NCBI GenBank assembly: GCA_014138095.1
Contig: JACGXE010000011.1
Location: forward strand, 1 to 64,000
Direction: 5' to 3'
Source of the DNA: Ochrobactrum sp. RH2CCR150
Lineage (GTDB): Bacteria; Pseudomonadota; Alphaproteobacteria; Rhizobiales; Rhizobiaceae
Length of the DNA: 64,000 nucleotides
Both the position numbers and the translations under genes were made by a program. Shown here piece after piece: positions 52,753 to 61,329 of the stretch (the stretch's first letter is position 1; every line of letters starts with the position of its first letter). The notes beneath the pieces were generated by a model, which was not told the DNA's origin, did not search any database, and saw only the letters and a list, made by a program, of their open reading frames with translations.

Positions 52753-53943
52753 TCAGGGGAGCCGGGGAATTTCGCCTTCCGCCACGCGCCAGACCCACGG
52801 AGTGATCTCAGGTCGTGTCTCGATCATGTCGGCAAGTGCCTGCTCATACGCGTCATCGGCGCCTGGAGGGACGATGAAGATCGCGACCGGTGCCGGCTTC
52901 TGTTCCGGCATCGTGACCGACACGATTGGCGCATCCCGCGGCAGGTTAAAACGCAGCCCCTTGACGATCTTTCGCTTCAGGTGGCTGAGTTGCTCCAGCA
53001 GCCTGAGCTCGTGAAAGTTCTCGAACGGGAGCCAATGATCGTTGACCACCATCAGCGCGACCTCTTCCACAGAGGCGATGCCCGCGACTGAAATACCGAA
53101 CGTGGCAATGACGATCAGGTGGAACGCCTCGTTGGAGCGCCACAGTTCGAGCTCGATCTCATAGCGGGCGGCAAGCCGCCGCCACGCTCCGTCCTCAATT
53201 ATTAAGGGGAAGGGCATGTGCCGCGCAACGATTTTCTGCCCTTCGCGGGCCGGGGAAAACTCCTTCACCTCGGCTACGATCATCATCAATTTCCGTGGCC
53301 CCGACCCGATCGTCTGTACCCGCTTGAGTGCAGCTGCTCGCCGGGCGGTAATGCCATCCTTGTCCTCCGGCTGAAAGACCTCCGGCACGTAGAGCATATC
53401 ACTCAGGGAACCGCCCCTCGCCGACATCTGTGAAGCGGCGTTGACAAGGCTCGCACGGACCCGACCCCAGCCACGCCGGCCAACCCAGGCAGAGCGCCAC
53501 TCGGTCAACTCGCCCGCTTCCCAGAGATAGTGGAGCATCGCCTTCAACGACAGTTTCCGCGGCTCGCTGCGGATACCCGATTCGGACGCTTCCGTCGGCG
53601 TCGTGGGTGCAGCCCGCGGACTGCGCTTCGTCAGCGAGAAGTCCAGCTTCAGTTCAGCTCGACCGCTGGCGTCGATCTGGATCGCATTGCCGATCAACGG
53701 GCCAAGGCCGGAAAGCTCGTAGGGAGGTTCGTAGGATGGGCAGATCGGATCATGCCTGCGCCCCGATAGAGGCATCCGCTTGACAAGATACTGGTCCTCG
53801 ACGCGGGCGATGTACATCGGTGAGGAAGGGTCCTTGCACAAGCACATTGGACGCAGCCGCTGTTCGTAGGCCTGAGCGAGAACTTCCTGCAGTTCAGGGT
53901 CAGCTTCTTCGATCAAGCGATTGCCGATTGCGAACTCTCGCAT
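52753..53943 (-). CDS. DUF1173 plasmid protein
   Basis: A 396-residue DUF1173 protein. The N-terminal third has a zinc-site-like arrangement MCLCKDPSSPMYIAR and KRMPLSGRRHDPICPSYEPP, with Cys and His spaced for metal binding. The middle has MLHYLWEAGELTEWRSAWVG. The C-terminal part is an alpha/beta region with PLIIEDGAWRRLAARYEIEL. The family is known from Rhizobiales plasmids only by name; function is unknown. It is divergent from the strawberry-notch-like gene. Confidence 0.85.
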   Translation of the reverse strand: MREFAIGNRLIEEADPELQEVLAQAYEQRLRPMCLCKDPSSPMYIARVEDQYLVKRMPLSGRRHDPICPSYEPPYELSGLGPLIGNAIQIDASGRAELKLDFSLTKRSPRAAPTTPTEASESGIRSEPRKLSLKAMLHYLWEAGELTEWRSAWVGRRGWGRVRASLVNAASQMSARGGSLSDMLYVPEVFQPEDKDGITARRAAALKRVQTIGSGPRKLMMIVAEVKEFSPAREGQKIVARHMPFPLIIEDGAWRRLAARYEIELELWRSNEAFHLIVIATFGISVAGIASVEEVALMVVNDHWLPFENFHELRLLEQLSHLKRKIVKGLRFNLPRDAPIVSVTMPEQKPAPVAIFIVPPGADDAYEQALADMIETRPEITPWVWRVAEGEIPRLP

Positions 53944-54224
53944 CCATGTTCTCCTTCTCCAGCATCGAGCTTATACCGCCAATAGGTATTTTACTAACGA
54001 AAACTAGTCAGTAAGGAGTGGGATTACGTTTGCAACCTTCGTGTCAGGACTAAAATGCCGAAATCGCTGCGGCCGCAAGGGACAGGCAGTAGAACACGGG
54101 AAAAGAGGGGAGTTGGGTTGGTGAAGGCGTGGCCCGGTCGAGATGGGAGAAAGCGCATTTCGACTCGGGTTGTCGTCAGCGCGTTCCGGCCTGAACGGCC
54201 GACTAGCCGCATCCACGACCCCTC
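53944..54224. promoter_or_regulatory. Divergent control region
   Basis: A gene-free interval between the divergent DUF1173 and strawberry-notch-like genes. It has an AT-rich patch with TTACT and AGTAA arms at about 53991-54013. Promoters for both genes must lie here; none was assigned. Confidence 0.4.
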
Positions 54225-54254
54225 TGCCCGGTAATTGCCGGGCATTTCCGTTTC
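54225..54254 (+). promoter_or_regulatory. Leader hairpin before the strawberry-notch-like gene
   Basis: TGCCCGG (54225-54231), a 6-nt loop and CCGGGCA (54238-54244), a perfect 7-bp stem, then TTTCCGTTTC and AGGAGA before ATG 54266. The nearest upstream gene is divergent, so this is a leader element, not a terminator. Confidence 0.65.
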
Positions 54255-54265
54255 AGGAGAGCAAC

Positions 54266-56098
54266 ATGACCATTCCTGTACTCGATTTTTGCCAACCAGC
54301 CGCAGCTCCGGTCTTTCTGAATTTCCGCTCTGAGGCTGTTCGGCCTGTCTGCTTCGCGATTGTCTACTGGGACGGCCCCGGCGATACGCTCTACGCTTTT
54401 GGGGATCGCCGCGACGCCGTCGCCAGCCGTGATATGTTGCTTGAACGGCTCGGCAGCATACCCGCCATTCCAACGGCGCTCGACCAGATCGTCCAGAAAT
54501 TCGGCAGCAGCCAGGTCGCCGAAATCACAGGCCGCACGCGCCGCATCATCCGGCGCGAGGATGGCGACACGATCGACCGCTTCGCCGTCGAAAGCCGACC
54601 GGGCAGCGCCAATATCGACGAGACTCGCGCCTTCATGGACGATGAGAAGCCGATCCTGATCTTCTCTGAAGCGGGCGGTACTGGACGATCCTACCATGCC
54701 GATCTCGGCGTGAAGAACCAACGTCTGCGTCTCCACAATCTCCTCGAAGCCGGTTGGCGCGCGGACGTGGCAATCCAGGGGCTCGGCCGCAGCCATCGCA
54801 CCAACCAGGCGCAGCAGCCGCGCTTCCGCATGGTTGCCACCAATGTGAAGGCCGAACGAAGGTTTTTGTCGACGATCGCCAGGCGCCTCGATACGCTCGG
54901 CGCGATCACGCGCGGGCAGCGCCAGACCGGCGGTCAGGGCATGTTCCGCAGCGAAGACAATCTCGAATCCCAATATGCCCGCGATGCGCTCAGGCAGTTT
55001 TACAAGTTGGTTCATGCCGGTGGCATCGACGGCTGTTCGCTGGAAAAATTCGAGGCGATCACCGGTCTGTCGCTGACCGCGCAAGAGGGTGGCCTCAAGG
55101 ACGAATTGCCACCGATCCATACGTTTCTGAACCGAATGCTTGCGCTCACCATCGCCATGCAGAATCTCCTGTTCGACGCGTTCGAGCAATTGCTGGCCGC
55201 GCGCATCGAGGGCGCGATCGCCACCGGTGTCTATGACAAGGGGCTGGAGACCCTGACCGCGGACCGAATGACGGTGAAGAACCGGCAGCTGATCTACACC
55301 CATCCGGTCACTGGGGCGCAGTCGCATCTATTGACCATCGAGCGCATGGATCGTAACAGGCCGATGTTGCTCGCCGATGCTTTGAGCCTCGCCGCCCGCG
55401 ATCCGCACGCTGTGCTGATGATCAACGGCAAGTCCGGCCGCCCGGCGGTGCAGGTTCCGACCCGCTCGGTTATGCTCGACGACGGTTCGATCCAACCGCG
55501 CGTCGCACTGATCCGGCCAATGGCCGAGATCCGCTTCGAAATGCGCCAGCTGGAAGAAACGAACTGGGAAGCGGCGGGCGAACAAGACTTTTCGGCCGCA
55601 TGGGAGACGGAAGTCGCCAACCTTGCCGAATTCTCGGTGTCGACCATGCACGTGGTTTCGGGCCTCCTGCTGCCTATCTGGAAATTGCTGCCGCAGGACT
55701 ATTGCCGGGTCTATCGCCTGCAGACCGACGAGGGCGAGCGTATCGTCGGACGTCTGGTCTCGCCGGATGGATTAACGCGGCTTTGCCGCAACTTCGGGCT
55801 CGACAAGACGGAGGTCGTCATCGACGCTGATGTCTGGCAGTCGCTGCTCGCAGGCTCCTCGGTGGTCGCACTTGCCGGCAACATGACGCTCAGGCGTGTC
55901 CGGGTGATGAACGACTATCGCGTTGAGCTCAACGGTTTCACCGACGGCATGCGTGACAGGCTCCGGTCCTTCGGCCTGTTCTCCGAGATGATCGCCTGGA
56001 AGGTCAGGTTCTTCATTCCGACCTCGGAGGAGGGGCCGGCAATCCTCGCTCGTCTCATCGAACAGCATCGCATCATCGACGTCGCTGGCCGGGGATAA
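54266..56098 (+). CDS. Strawberry-notch C-terminal domain protein, lacking the helicase motor
   Basis: A 610-residue protein from ATG 54266 (CAGGAGA upstream). From about residue 62 on it matches the C-terminal part of long plasmid strawberry-notch-like proteins: ALDQIVQKFGSSQVAEITGR, KPILIFSEAGGTGRSYHADL, IQGLGRSHRTNQAQQPRFR (helicase motif VI-like) and the distal region to RLIEQHRIIDVAGRG. The N-terminal half of such proteins (about 1400 residues in all), with the Walker motor, is absent. It is replaced by a short unrelated leader starting TIPVLDFCQPAAAPVFLNF. This looks like an internal deletion that fused a small gene's start to the distal part, so helicase activity is unlikely. Confidence 0.75.
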   Translation: MTIPVLDFCQPAAAPVFLNFRSEAVRPVCFAIVYWDGPGDTLYAFGDRRDAVASRDMLLERLGSIPAIPTALDQIVQKFGSSQVAEITGRTRRIIRREDGDTIDRFAVESRPGSANIDETRAFMDDEKPILIFSEAGGTGRSYHADLGVKNQRLRLHNLLEAGWRADVAIQGLGRSHRTNQAQQPRFRMVATNVKAERRFLSTIARRLDTLGAITRGQRQTGGQGMFRSEDNLESQYARDALRQFYKLVHAGGIDGCSLEKFEAITGLSLTAQEGGLKDELPPIHTFLNRMLALTIAMQNLLFDAFEQLLAARIEGAIATGVYDKGLETLTADRMTVKNRQLIYTHPVTGAQSHLLTIERMDRNRPMLLADALSLAARDPHAVLMINGKSGRPAVQVPTRSVMLDDGSIQPRVALIRPMAEIRFEMRQLEETNWEAAGEQDFSAAWETEVANLAEFSVSTMHVVSGLLLPIWKLLPQDYCRVYRLQTDEGERIVGRLVSPDGLTRLCRNFGLDKTEVVIDADVWQSLLAGSSVVALAGNMTLRRVRVMNDYRVELNGFTDGMRDRLRSFGLFSEMIAWKVRFFIPTSEEGPAILARLIEQHRIIDVAGRG

Positions 56099-56103
56099 CC
56101 AAA

Positions 56104-57156
56104 ATGTTGTCCGCGTCCGATCTTGCGGACCGTCTCGCACAGGATGCCGAGGCGGTCTGCCGTCATTATCTCTCCGCCGGCCGAAGGGCCGGCAATTACT
56201 GGATCGCTGGCGATGTCGCCAACAGCAAAGGAAAATCGCTCTATGTCCATCTCTCCGGTCCACGCAAGGGCAAGTGGGCGGATGCGGCGACGGCTCACTA
56301 TGGTGACCTGCTCGATCTCGTGCGGGAAACCTGCGGACTGGTCGATTTCCGCGATGTGGCCGAGGAGGCGCGGCGATTTCTGAACGAGCCCCGTCCCAGT
56401 CGCGTGTTGTCCCAAAGGGCCGGCGCTTCTGCCGATCCTCCGATCAACAGACCTGCAAATGAACGGGCCCAACGCCTGTTCCGCATGACGCAGCCGATTG
56501 CCGGCACGCTGGCTGAAAGCTATCTGCGCCAGCGCGGCATCATGCAGGCGGCACAGCATCCCGCGCTCAGATTTCATCCATCGTGCTACTATCGCGATCT
56601 CGCGACCGGCAGAACCAGCAGCTATCCGGCGTTGATCGCTGCCGTGACCGATCGCTTCGGAACCATCACCGGCGTGCATCGCACCTATCTCGAGCGCTCC
56701 GGACTGGATCCGAGCAGCATTGGGAAGGCACAGGTGGATACGCCCCGGCGCGCTCTTGGAGGTCTGCTCGGCAATGCCGTGCGTTTCCGCTTTCCTGTCT
56801 TTGGCCCTGTACCCGTCACGACCGTCGGCGAAGGTCTTGAAAGCATCCTGTCGCTCGTCGCTGTGATGCCAGCAATGCCGATGGTCTCGGCATTGACTGC
56901 CGCTCACCTCGCCGCCTTCCGTCCGCCGGATGGATGTGAGCGCCTCTACATTGCCGCCGACGCCGACGCTGCCGGCCGGCACGGCATCGAGGGATTGAGC
57001 CGTCGTGCGCAATCGCTCGGCATCCTTTCGCTGGTACTTACCCCACAACTCGGTGACTTCAACGAGGATCTGCGCCAGCTCGGGCCGGACCGGCTGATCG
57101 CCAGTCTTCGGGCGCAACTTGTCCCGGAAGATGCTCAGGCTTTTCTGTCAGCGTGA
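56104..57156 (+). CDS. Toprim-domain plasmid protein
   Basis: A 350-residue protein, 5 bp after the preceding gene and so in operon with it. The N-terminal part (about 1-100) is a CHC2-like or zinc-free primase-type domain with GPRKGKWADAATAHYGDLLD. The Toprim domain (about 235-345) has VGEGLESILS with the catalytic Glu and YIAADADAAGRHG with the DxD pair. It could act in primer synthesis or DNA processing during transfer; no helicase domain is fused. Confidence 0.88.
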   Translation: MLSASDLADRLAQDAEAVCRHYLSAGRRAGNYWIAGDVANSKGKSLYVHLSGPRKGKWADAATAHYGDLLDLVRETCGLVDFRDVAEEARRFLNEPRPSRVLSQRAGASADPPINRPANERAQRLFRMTQPIAGTLAESYLRQRGIMQAAQHPALRFHPSCYYRDLATGRTSSYPALIAAVTDRFGTITGVHRTYLERSGLDPSSIGKAQVDTPRRALGGLLGNAVRFRFPVFGPVPVTTVGEGLESILSLVAVMPAMPMVSALTAAHLAAFRPPDGCERLYIAADADAAGRHGIEGLSRRAQSLGILSLVLTPQLGDFNEDLRQLGPDRLIASLRAQLVPEDAQAFLSA

Positions 57157-57491
57157 TCGGGCCGTGATGGGGAGGCGAGGCGCGATTTTAGCGGCACGGG
57201 TTGGTTGGCAGGTGCAATGCTGGTTGCCGCCCGGATGGGCGCGCGCCTGCGGGCCTGCCGAGAGACGACCCTTACCATGCGGCGGGCAGGACTTCAGCGG
57301 GTCGGGCAGGTTTCTTCCCCTGACGGACCGCGATGCGGCCCGTCATTCCTCGCGGGGCAAGAAACCCTTCCTCCGCCGCCCGGCGCTTCGCTGGGCCGCG
57401 GCGCAGAACGCCGCGGTTCCGGCTTGCCACCGCATGGACAGGGATCGCCGTCAGGCCGCGAGAGGCGCGGCGCAAACCGACGGAGACCATC
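57157..57491. other. GC-rich intergenic region with hairpin
   Basis: No gene was accepted here. It contains a perfect stem CCGCGGCG (57396-57403), a 5-nt loop and CGCCGCGG (57409-57416), upstream of the DUF2493 gene, possibly a terminator-like or leader structure without a T tract. Confidence 0.45.
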
Positions 57492-58433
57492 ATGAACCTC
57501 TTGCTTGCCAACGACGACGCCTTTGAGCTCCACCAACAATCCTCGCCAACCGGCCGCTTCATCCACGAGATGCAGCTTTACGGCCACCGCCCTTTCCAAG
57601 ACGAACCGGACCCGCGACCGCTGCCCGAGGAGCCGGTCGTTCGCTCGGCGCTGACAGCGATCTTCGACGCCTTGTTCGAGATGCTCGGCGATACGCGGCT
57701 CGAACCCGATCTCGAGGACCTGCTCTGGTCGGTGCCCAACCTCTTCCACCGCGCTGGCGAGCGTATCCAGCGAGAACTTCGTCGCAACGAGGACGCGCAG
57801 CGTACCGAACAGGGGGAGCAGGATGGCTCGGAGGTAAAAAGTGTCGAGTTGGAGCGGCATGTCGCCGAAGGCATCACGCTCCTCGAACGCCGCAATGCCT
57901 TCGAGTTCATGCGAGACTTCGCAGCCGATCTATTCGAGGCGCAGACCGGATCAGCATGGCGGCCGCGCACCGGCTCCAAGATCAGTCACGCCAACATGAC
58001 CGCAGCGATGATCGACTCCAGAGACTTCCTCTCCGCGCGCCGGCGTGCCGAGACCGAGGTGTTGATCCCGGCAGGCACCAAGATCGCCTTTGGCGGCGGT
58101 ATGGATTACAATAATCATGAGCAGGTCTGGGCTGCTCTCGACAAAGCCTATTCTAAATATCCAGATTTGGTCTTGATGCATGGTGGCTCGCCCAAGGGAG
58201 CCGAACGTATCGCCGCTTGCTGGGCAGAAGCGCGCAAGGTGACGCAGATCGCCTTCAAGCCCGACTGGACGAAACACGCCAAGGCGGCACCGTTCCGCCG
58301 CAACGATGCCATGCTATCGGTGATGCCGACAGGTGTCATAGTCTTTCCTGGTTCCGGGATCACCGGGAATCTTGCCGACAAGGCCCGTCGGTTCGGGATC
58401 CCGGTCTGGCAGTTCTCAGGAGACGGCGCATGA
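57492..58433 (+). CDS. DUF2493 (YspA/SLOG-like) protein
   Basis: A 313-residue protein; ATG 57492 has CGGAG upstream. The N-terminal half is acidic and helical. The C-terminal DUF2493 domain (about 190-310) has the Rossmann-like pattern of nucleotide-sensing SLOG folds: TKIAFGGGMDYNNHEQVWAA, then LVLMHGGSPKGAERIAACWA and NDAMLSVMPTGVIVFPGSG. Such proteins bind nucleotide-derived ligands; the ligand here is unknown. It belongs to the same maintenance block. Confidence 0.85.
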   Translation: MNLLLANDDAFELHQQSSPTGRFIHEMQLYGHRPFQDEPDPRPLPEEPVVRSALTAIFDALFEMLGDTRLEPDLEDLLWSVPNLFHRAGERIQRELRRNEDAQRTEQGEQDGSEVKSVELERHVAEGITLLERRNAFEFMRDFAADLFEAQTGSAWRPRTGSKISHANMTAAMIDSRDFLSARRRAETEVLIPAGTKIAFGGGMDYNNHEQVWAALDKAYSKYPDLVLMHGGSPKGAERIAACWAEARKVTQIAFKPDWTKHAKAAPFRRNDAMLSVMPTGVIVFPGSGITGNLADKARRFGIPVWQFSGDGA

Positions 58434-58564
58434 GCGCCGTTTTCTTGCAAATCTGGCAAGTCGGGAGATCATCTCACTCATGCAGGATGGCGACAATAGA
58501 TGCAAATGATCGCCACATCCTGCACGAGTGCGGGGGGAGAGGCCGCAGTCCGGGAACGATTTGT

Positions 58565-58969
58565 TTAACGCGTCCAGTCTTCCACGCGCAGGCCCTCGAC
58601 GCGCGCAAACTCGCCGGTATTGTTGGTAACGACCACGAGATCCCGCGCCTTTGCCTGACCGGCGATAAGTGCGTCATAGGGACCGATGGGCGTCCCCTTG
58701 GCGGCAAGGGCCGCCCGTATATCTCCAGCGACGTACGCATCCCTCTGGTCGAAATCGAGGACTGGAAAATCGGCGAGCAGTAAGCGCAACGTCTCGAGAT
58801 TATGCTCGATCTTTGCACTTTTGTGAGCGCCAAAATAAAGCTCATGAACGACAATTGAAGAAAGGCCGATCGTCCCCGGAACGCTGCCGAGAACACGACT
58901 GACCAGAGTATCTGATCGCCGACCGATCAAGGTGATTACAGCATTGGTGTCGAGAAGATGGGAAATCAC
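58565..58969 (-). CDS. vapC: VapC-type PIN-domain toxin
   Basis: A 134-residue PIN ribonuclease. Acidic active-site residues are visible: Asp in HLLDTNAVI, Glu in VVHELYFGA, Asp in GPYDALIAGQA and a late Asn/Glu in TNNTGEFARV. VapC toxins cut tRNA or rRNA. It overlaps vapB by 4 bp. Confidence 0.92.
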   Translation of the reverse strand: MISHLLDTNAVITLIGRRSDTLVSRVLGSVPGTIGLSSIVVHELYFGAHKSAKIEHNLETLRLLLADFPVLDFDQRDAYVAGDIRAALAAKGTPIGPYDALIAGQAKARDLVVVTNNTGEFARVEGLRVEDWTR

Positions 58970-59226
58970 GAAAACACCGCATCAAGCTCCGGCCGGTCCT
59001 GCTGATCGGGCTGTTTGCGGCCATCCGCCATGAAATCGTCGCTGACCCCGCGGGTGAGTGCAGCCCTCAGCGATGCCCATGCCTCCTTGGTCTCGACATG
59101 TGGGCGAAGGATGAGCGCATCGCCTTCCTGCGTGATCTCCACGCGCTCGACATTGAAGCGGAACTCTTTCGGCAGGCGAACGGCTTGTGAATTGCCTGCC
59201 TGAAAAACACGGGCGAGATGGGGCAT
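58966..59226 (-). CDS. vapB: VapB-type antitoxin (AbrB-like)
   Basis: An 86-residue antitoxin from ATG 59226 (AGGAG upstream); the longer frame is not needed. The swapped-hairpin domain reads RVFQAGNSQAVRLPKEFRF then VEITQEGDALILRP, typical of VapB. The C-terminal tail binds the toxin. The operator candidate lies just upstream. Confidence 0.9.
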   Translation of the reverse strand: MPHLARVFQAGNSQAVRLPKEFRFNVERVEITQEGDALILRPHVETKEAWASLRAALTRGVSDDFMADGRKQPDQQDRPELDAVFS

Positions 59227-59242
59227 GGCCGCTCCTCCTTTT

Positions 59243-59264
59243 GTATACACAGAAATGTATATAC
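59243..59264. promoter_or_regulatory. Candidate VapBC operator
   Basis: GTATACACAGAAATGTATAT (first 20 bp shown) contains the arms TGTATACA and TGTATATAC around a short AT-rich spacer, about 17 bp before vapB. Such palindromes are usual targets of VapBC autorepression. Confidence 0.5.
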
Positions 59265-59704
59265 GCTCTTGCCGTTTCTGTTTCAAGATATGATTCATGA
59301 CCCCGTGCATTCGATGCCGCCCTACACATCGGCTTGGCTGGCACCGGCGAAGCCAGCCCGATCGCTCAGCTATCGGTTGCCTGTTCGCGGGCTTGTGCTC
59401 CGGATGGCTTCATGCTGCCTGGCGGGACGGACGTTGACCGGGGCGACATTGCTGAAGACCACATATCGGACACGGGTATTTCCAGCTTCACCAGAATTGC
59501 AGCACGACCGTCAATGGGCAGGACGGTCATCACGTCAATCATCGTCGACCGTGAAGGGATGGCGGCGAAGGTGCACGCGCAAGCCTGTGCCCGGTTCCGC
59601 TCAATGGTGGATCGGGCAGGCATGATGGTTTCGCTCCCCTCGATTGCCCCGAACCATTCCCGTTGTATGTCGCTCGTATAGACGACCGCCTGCTTTTGCG
59701 GTCA
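59265..59704. other. Intergenic region, no gene recognised
   Basis: About 440 bp with overlapping poor frames on both strands (59334-59681 and its reverse). Composition is coding-like, so a decayed gene is possible, but nothing could be named. Confidence 0.35.
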
Positions 59705-59876
59705 ACCCCTGACGGGGTAAGACCCGCCCGAAAATTTTGCAAAATTCGATTTCGGTTCCCTTGCCTTGACGGGAAATAGAATTTTGCAAAATTTTCAGCC
59801 GAGCTGACCGCAGCAAGTCGGCCGTCTCTTCGTGCGCCATCGGGAATGGTCCCGAGCAACCGAAGGAGACACTACC
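59705..59876 (+). promoter_or_regulatory. DUF736 control region with paired palindromes
   Basis: Two copies of the perfect 14-bp palindrome AATTTTGCAAAATT lie at 59733-59746 and 59780-59793, 47 bp centre to centre. A TTGACG -35-like box lies at 59766 between them. A hairpin ACCCC-TGAC-GGGGT lies at 59705, and a small stem CGGGA-ATGG-TCCCG (59841-59854) precedes the SD GAAGGAG. It reads as an operator region for a dimeric repressor. Confidence 0.6.
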
Positions 59877-60200
59877 ATGGCCACCACGATCGCAACCTTG
59901 ATGCAGAAGACCGACGGCAGCCTCGAAGGCATTTTCGCCACCATCCGGGTCAACGCGCCGATCGCAATCGTCCCGAACGCGAGCAAGTCAAGCGACGAAG
60001 CCCCCGACTACCGCGTCATCCATCGTAGGACCGGCTTCGAGATCGGCGCGGGATGGAACCGCGTCGCCCGCCAGACCGGAGAGGAATACCTCTCGGTGAA
60101 GCTTGAGGCTCCCGAAATCGGTGTGATCTTCGGCAACGTCGCCCCAGCTCCCGGCGGGGATCCGGCAAAGAAGGTGATCCTCTGGAACAACCCGAACTGA
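59877..60200 (+). CDS. DUF736 protein
   Basis: A 107-residue DUF736 protein; ATG 59877 follows GAAGGAGA. Conserved phrases: TLMQKTDGSLEGIFATIRVN at the start, DYRVIHRRTGFEIGAGWNRV in the middle and EEYLSVKLEAPEI near the end. The family is found almost only on alphaproteobacterial plasmids and integrative elements, near transfer genes. Function is unknown. A 7-bp perfect hairpin follows at 60281. Confidence 0.9.
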   Translation: MATTIATLMQKTDGSLEGIFATIRVNAPIAIVPNASKSSDEAPDYRVIHRRTGFEIGAGWNRVARQTGEEYLSVKLEAPEIGVIFGNVAPAPGGDPAKKVILWNNPN

Positions 60201-60280
60201 GCGGCAGGTAGCCGGCTTCGAGCGATCGGGGCCGGCTCCGGCATTTTGCACTGATTGATCCGTGTGAACATGGGAGTGAA

Positions 60281-60299
60281 AGCGGGCATCGAGCCCGCT
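60281..60299 (+). terminator. Hairpin after the DUF736 gene
   Basis: AGCGGGC, 5-nt loop ATCGA, GCCCGCT: a perfect 7-bp stem. The sequence after it is not T-rich, so intrinsic termination is uncertain. Confidence 0.45.
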
Positions 60300-60545
60300 G
60301 TCACTCCTTCCGGGTGCCAAACGGAACCAAACTTTGTCTGCTCAGTCCGTCCAAGTGTGCCAAGCCAGCCCGAATGCCTCAAGGACGAGCGGTTCCCCCA
60401 ATTTTGCCGCCGACCGCTTGCGCGCCCGCCAACAAAATCGGCTCCCCCACTCGCCGCCTCCGGCGGTCGCGTTCCGCGCTCCTTGACCCCTCCGGCCTGC
60501 CATGACTGCGGGCGGCGTCTTTCACAAACATCAAGGAGACAATCA
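60300..60545. other. Intergenic region
   Basis: A gene-free stretch before the small coiled-coil protein, GC-rich toward its end with a CCGCCTCCGGCGG hairpin at about 60451. No gene was supported. Confidence 0.4.
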
Positions 60546-60710
60546 ATGTCGATCGATCAGCACATCGAGGAACTACGCGCCGAGCTGCGGAACGCAGTCT
60601 ATCGCAACGAGCGCCGCTGGATCGAGAAGGAACTGGCGAAGGCGCTGGCGGAGCGCGAAGCGCTCTGGGCCGAGCAGGCGGCTTTCCTCAAGAACGAACC
60701 GCCCTATTGA
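60546..60710 (+). CDS. Small coiled-coil protein, 54 aa
   Basis: A 54-residue highly charged, all-helical protein (DQHIEELRAELRNAVYRNER, then WIEKELAKALAEREALW). ATG 60546 has AAGGAGA at good spacing. The heptad pattern suggests a short coiled coil. No family was recognised; it converges on the HU gene. Confidence 0.65.
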   Translation: MSIDQHIEELRAELRNAVYRNERRWIEKELAKALAEREALWAEQAAFLKNEPPY

Positions 60711-60744
60711 GGGCGGTTTCACGTCTCGGGCGTGCTGTGCGGCC

Positions 60745-61023
60745 TCAGCCGTTGAGCGCGTCCTTCACCGCTTTCGCCGGCGTAAAAGTCAGCTTCTTCG
60801 ACGTCGCGATCTTGATTGTTTCTCCCGTCGCCGGATTGCGGCCTTCGCGTGCCGGCGTCTCTTTCACCTTGAATTTGCCGAAGCCTGGCACATTCGTCTC
60901 GGCGCCGGTCTTCGCCGCTTCGGCGATCTGCCGGAACACGCTGTCCACAATGGCCTTCGCTTGAGCCTTGGTCAGGCTCTGCTCGGTGGCGATGTTGTCC
61001 GCGATCGCGGTTGCTGTCGTCAT
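60745..61023 (-). CDS. HU/IHF-family DNA-binding protein
   Basis: A 92-residue histone-like protein. The helical N-terminus has SLTKAQAKAIVDSVFRQIA, the beta arm FKVKETPAREGRNPATGETI with the DNA-intercalating proline context, and a C-terminal helix. The conserved PGFGKF lies at the fold centre. An extra N-terminal run of about 15 residues is present. A plasmid-borne nucleoid protein can modulate replication or transfer. Confidence 0.92.
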   Translation of the reverse strand: MTTATAIADNIATEQSLTKAQAKAIVDSVFRQIAEAAKTGAETNVPGFGKFKVKETPAREGRNPATGETIKIATSKKLTFTPAKAVKDALNG

Positions 61024-61329
61024 AGAAAGTATCCTCCCAGGATAAGGTCTGATCAGTATGACAATCGGTGTGCCGCGATGATAGGGACAGATACTGCTGC
61101 GGCGCGGTCAATCCACTGGAATTTGCCGGTTTTACTGGAGGTCGCTTTCAGGCGACCTCGACGCCGCGCTAAACTCTCGGCTCTGTTTCCATGCATGCAC
61201 AACACAAGGGACGCAACGCCAACGCTTGCAATGTACTTTTGCCGTAGATAGACTCGTGCAAATAAGCGAGTAAATCGCGCCGGCAAAGTCAGGTGAACGT
61301 TTGCCTGCGGCACATAGCAGGAGATCAAG
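61024..61329. other. Intergenic region between HU and the membrane protein
   Basis: Divergent promoters are expected; none could be assigned. No gene or strong repeat was seen. Confidence 0.4.

Noticed and set aside
54203-55327. Long minus-strand frame of 374 codons opposite the strawberry-notch-like gene
   Set aside because: Shadow of a GC-rich coding region; the composition is typical of antisense frames, with no family similarity.
55915-57117. Minus-strand frame of 400 codons opposite the Toprim gene
   Set aside because: Shadow frame; the plus strand has clear Toprim motifs and tight operon spacing.
57119-57526. Frames between the Toprim and DUF2493 genes
   Set aside because: Low-complexity Arg/Pro/Gly-rich translations without similarity; best explained by high GC content.
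59334-59681. Plus-strand frame of 115 codons between vapB and the DUF736 gene
   Set aside because: No domain or ribosome-binding site; an equally long frame exists on the other strand.
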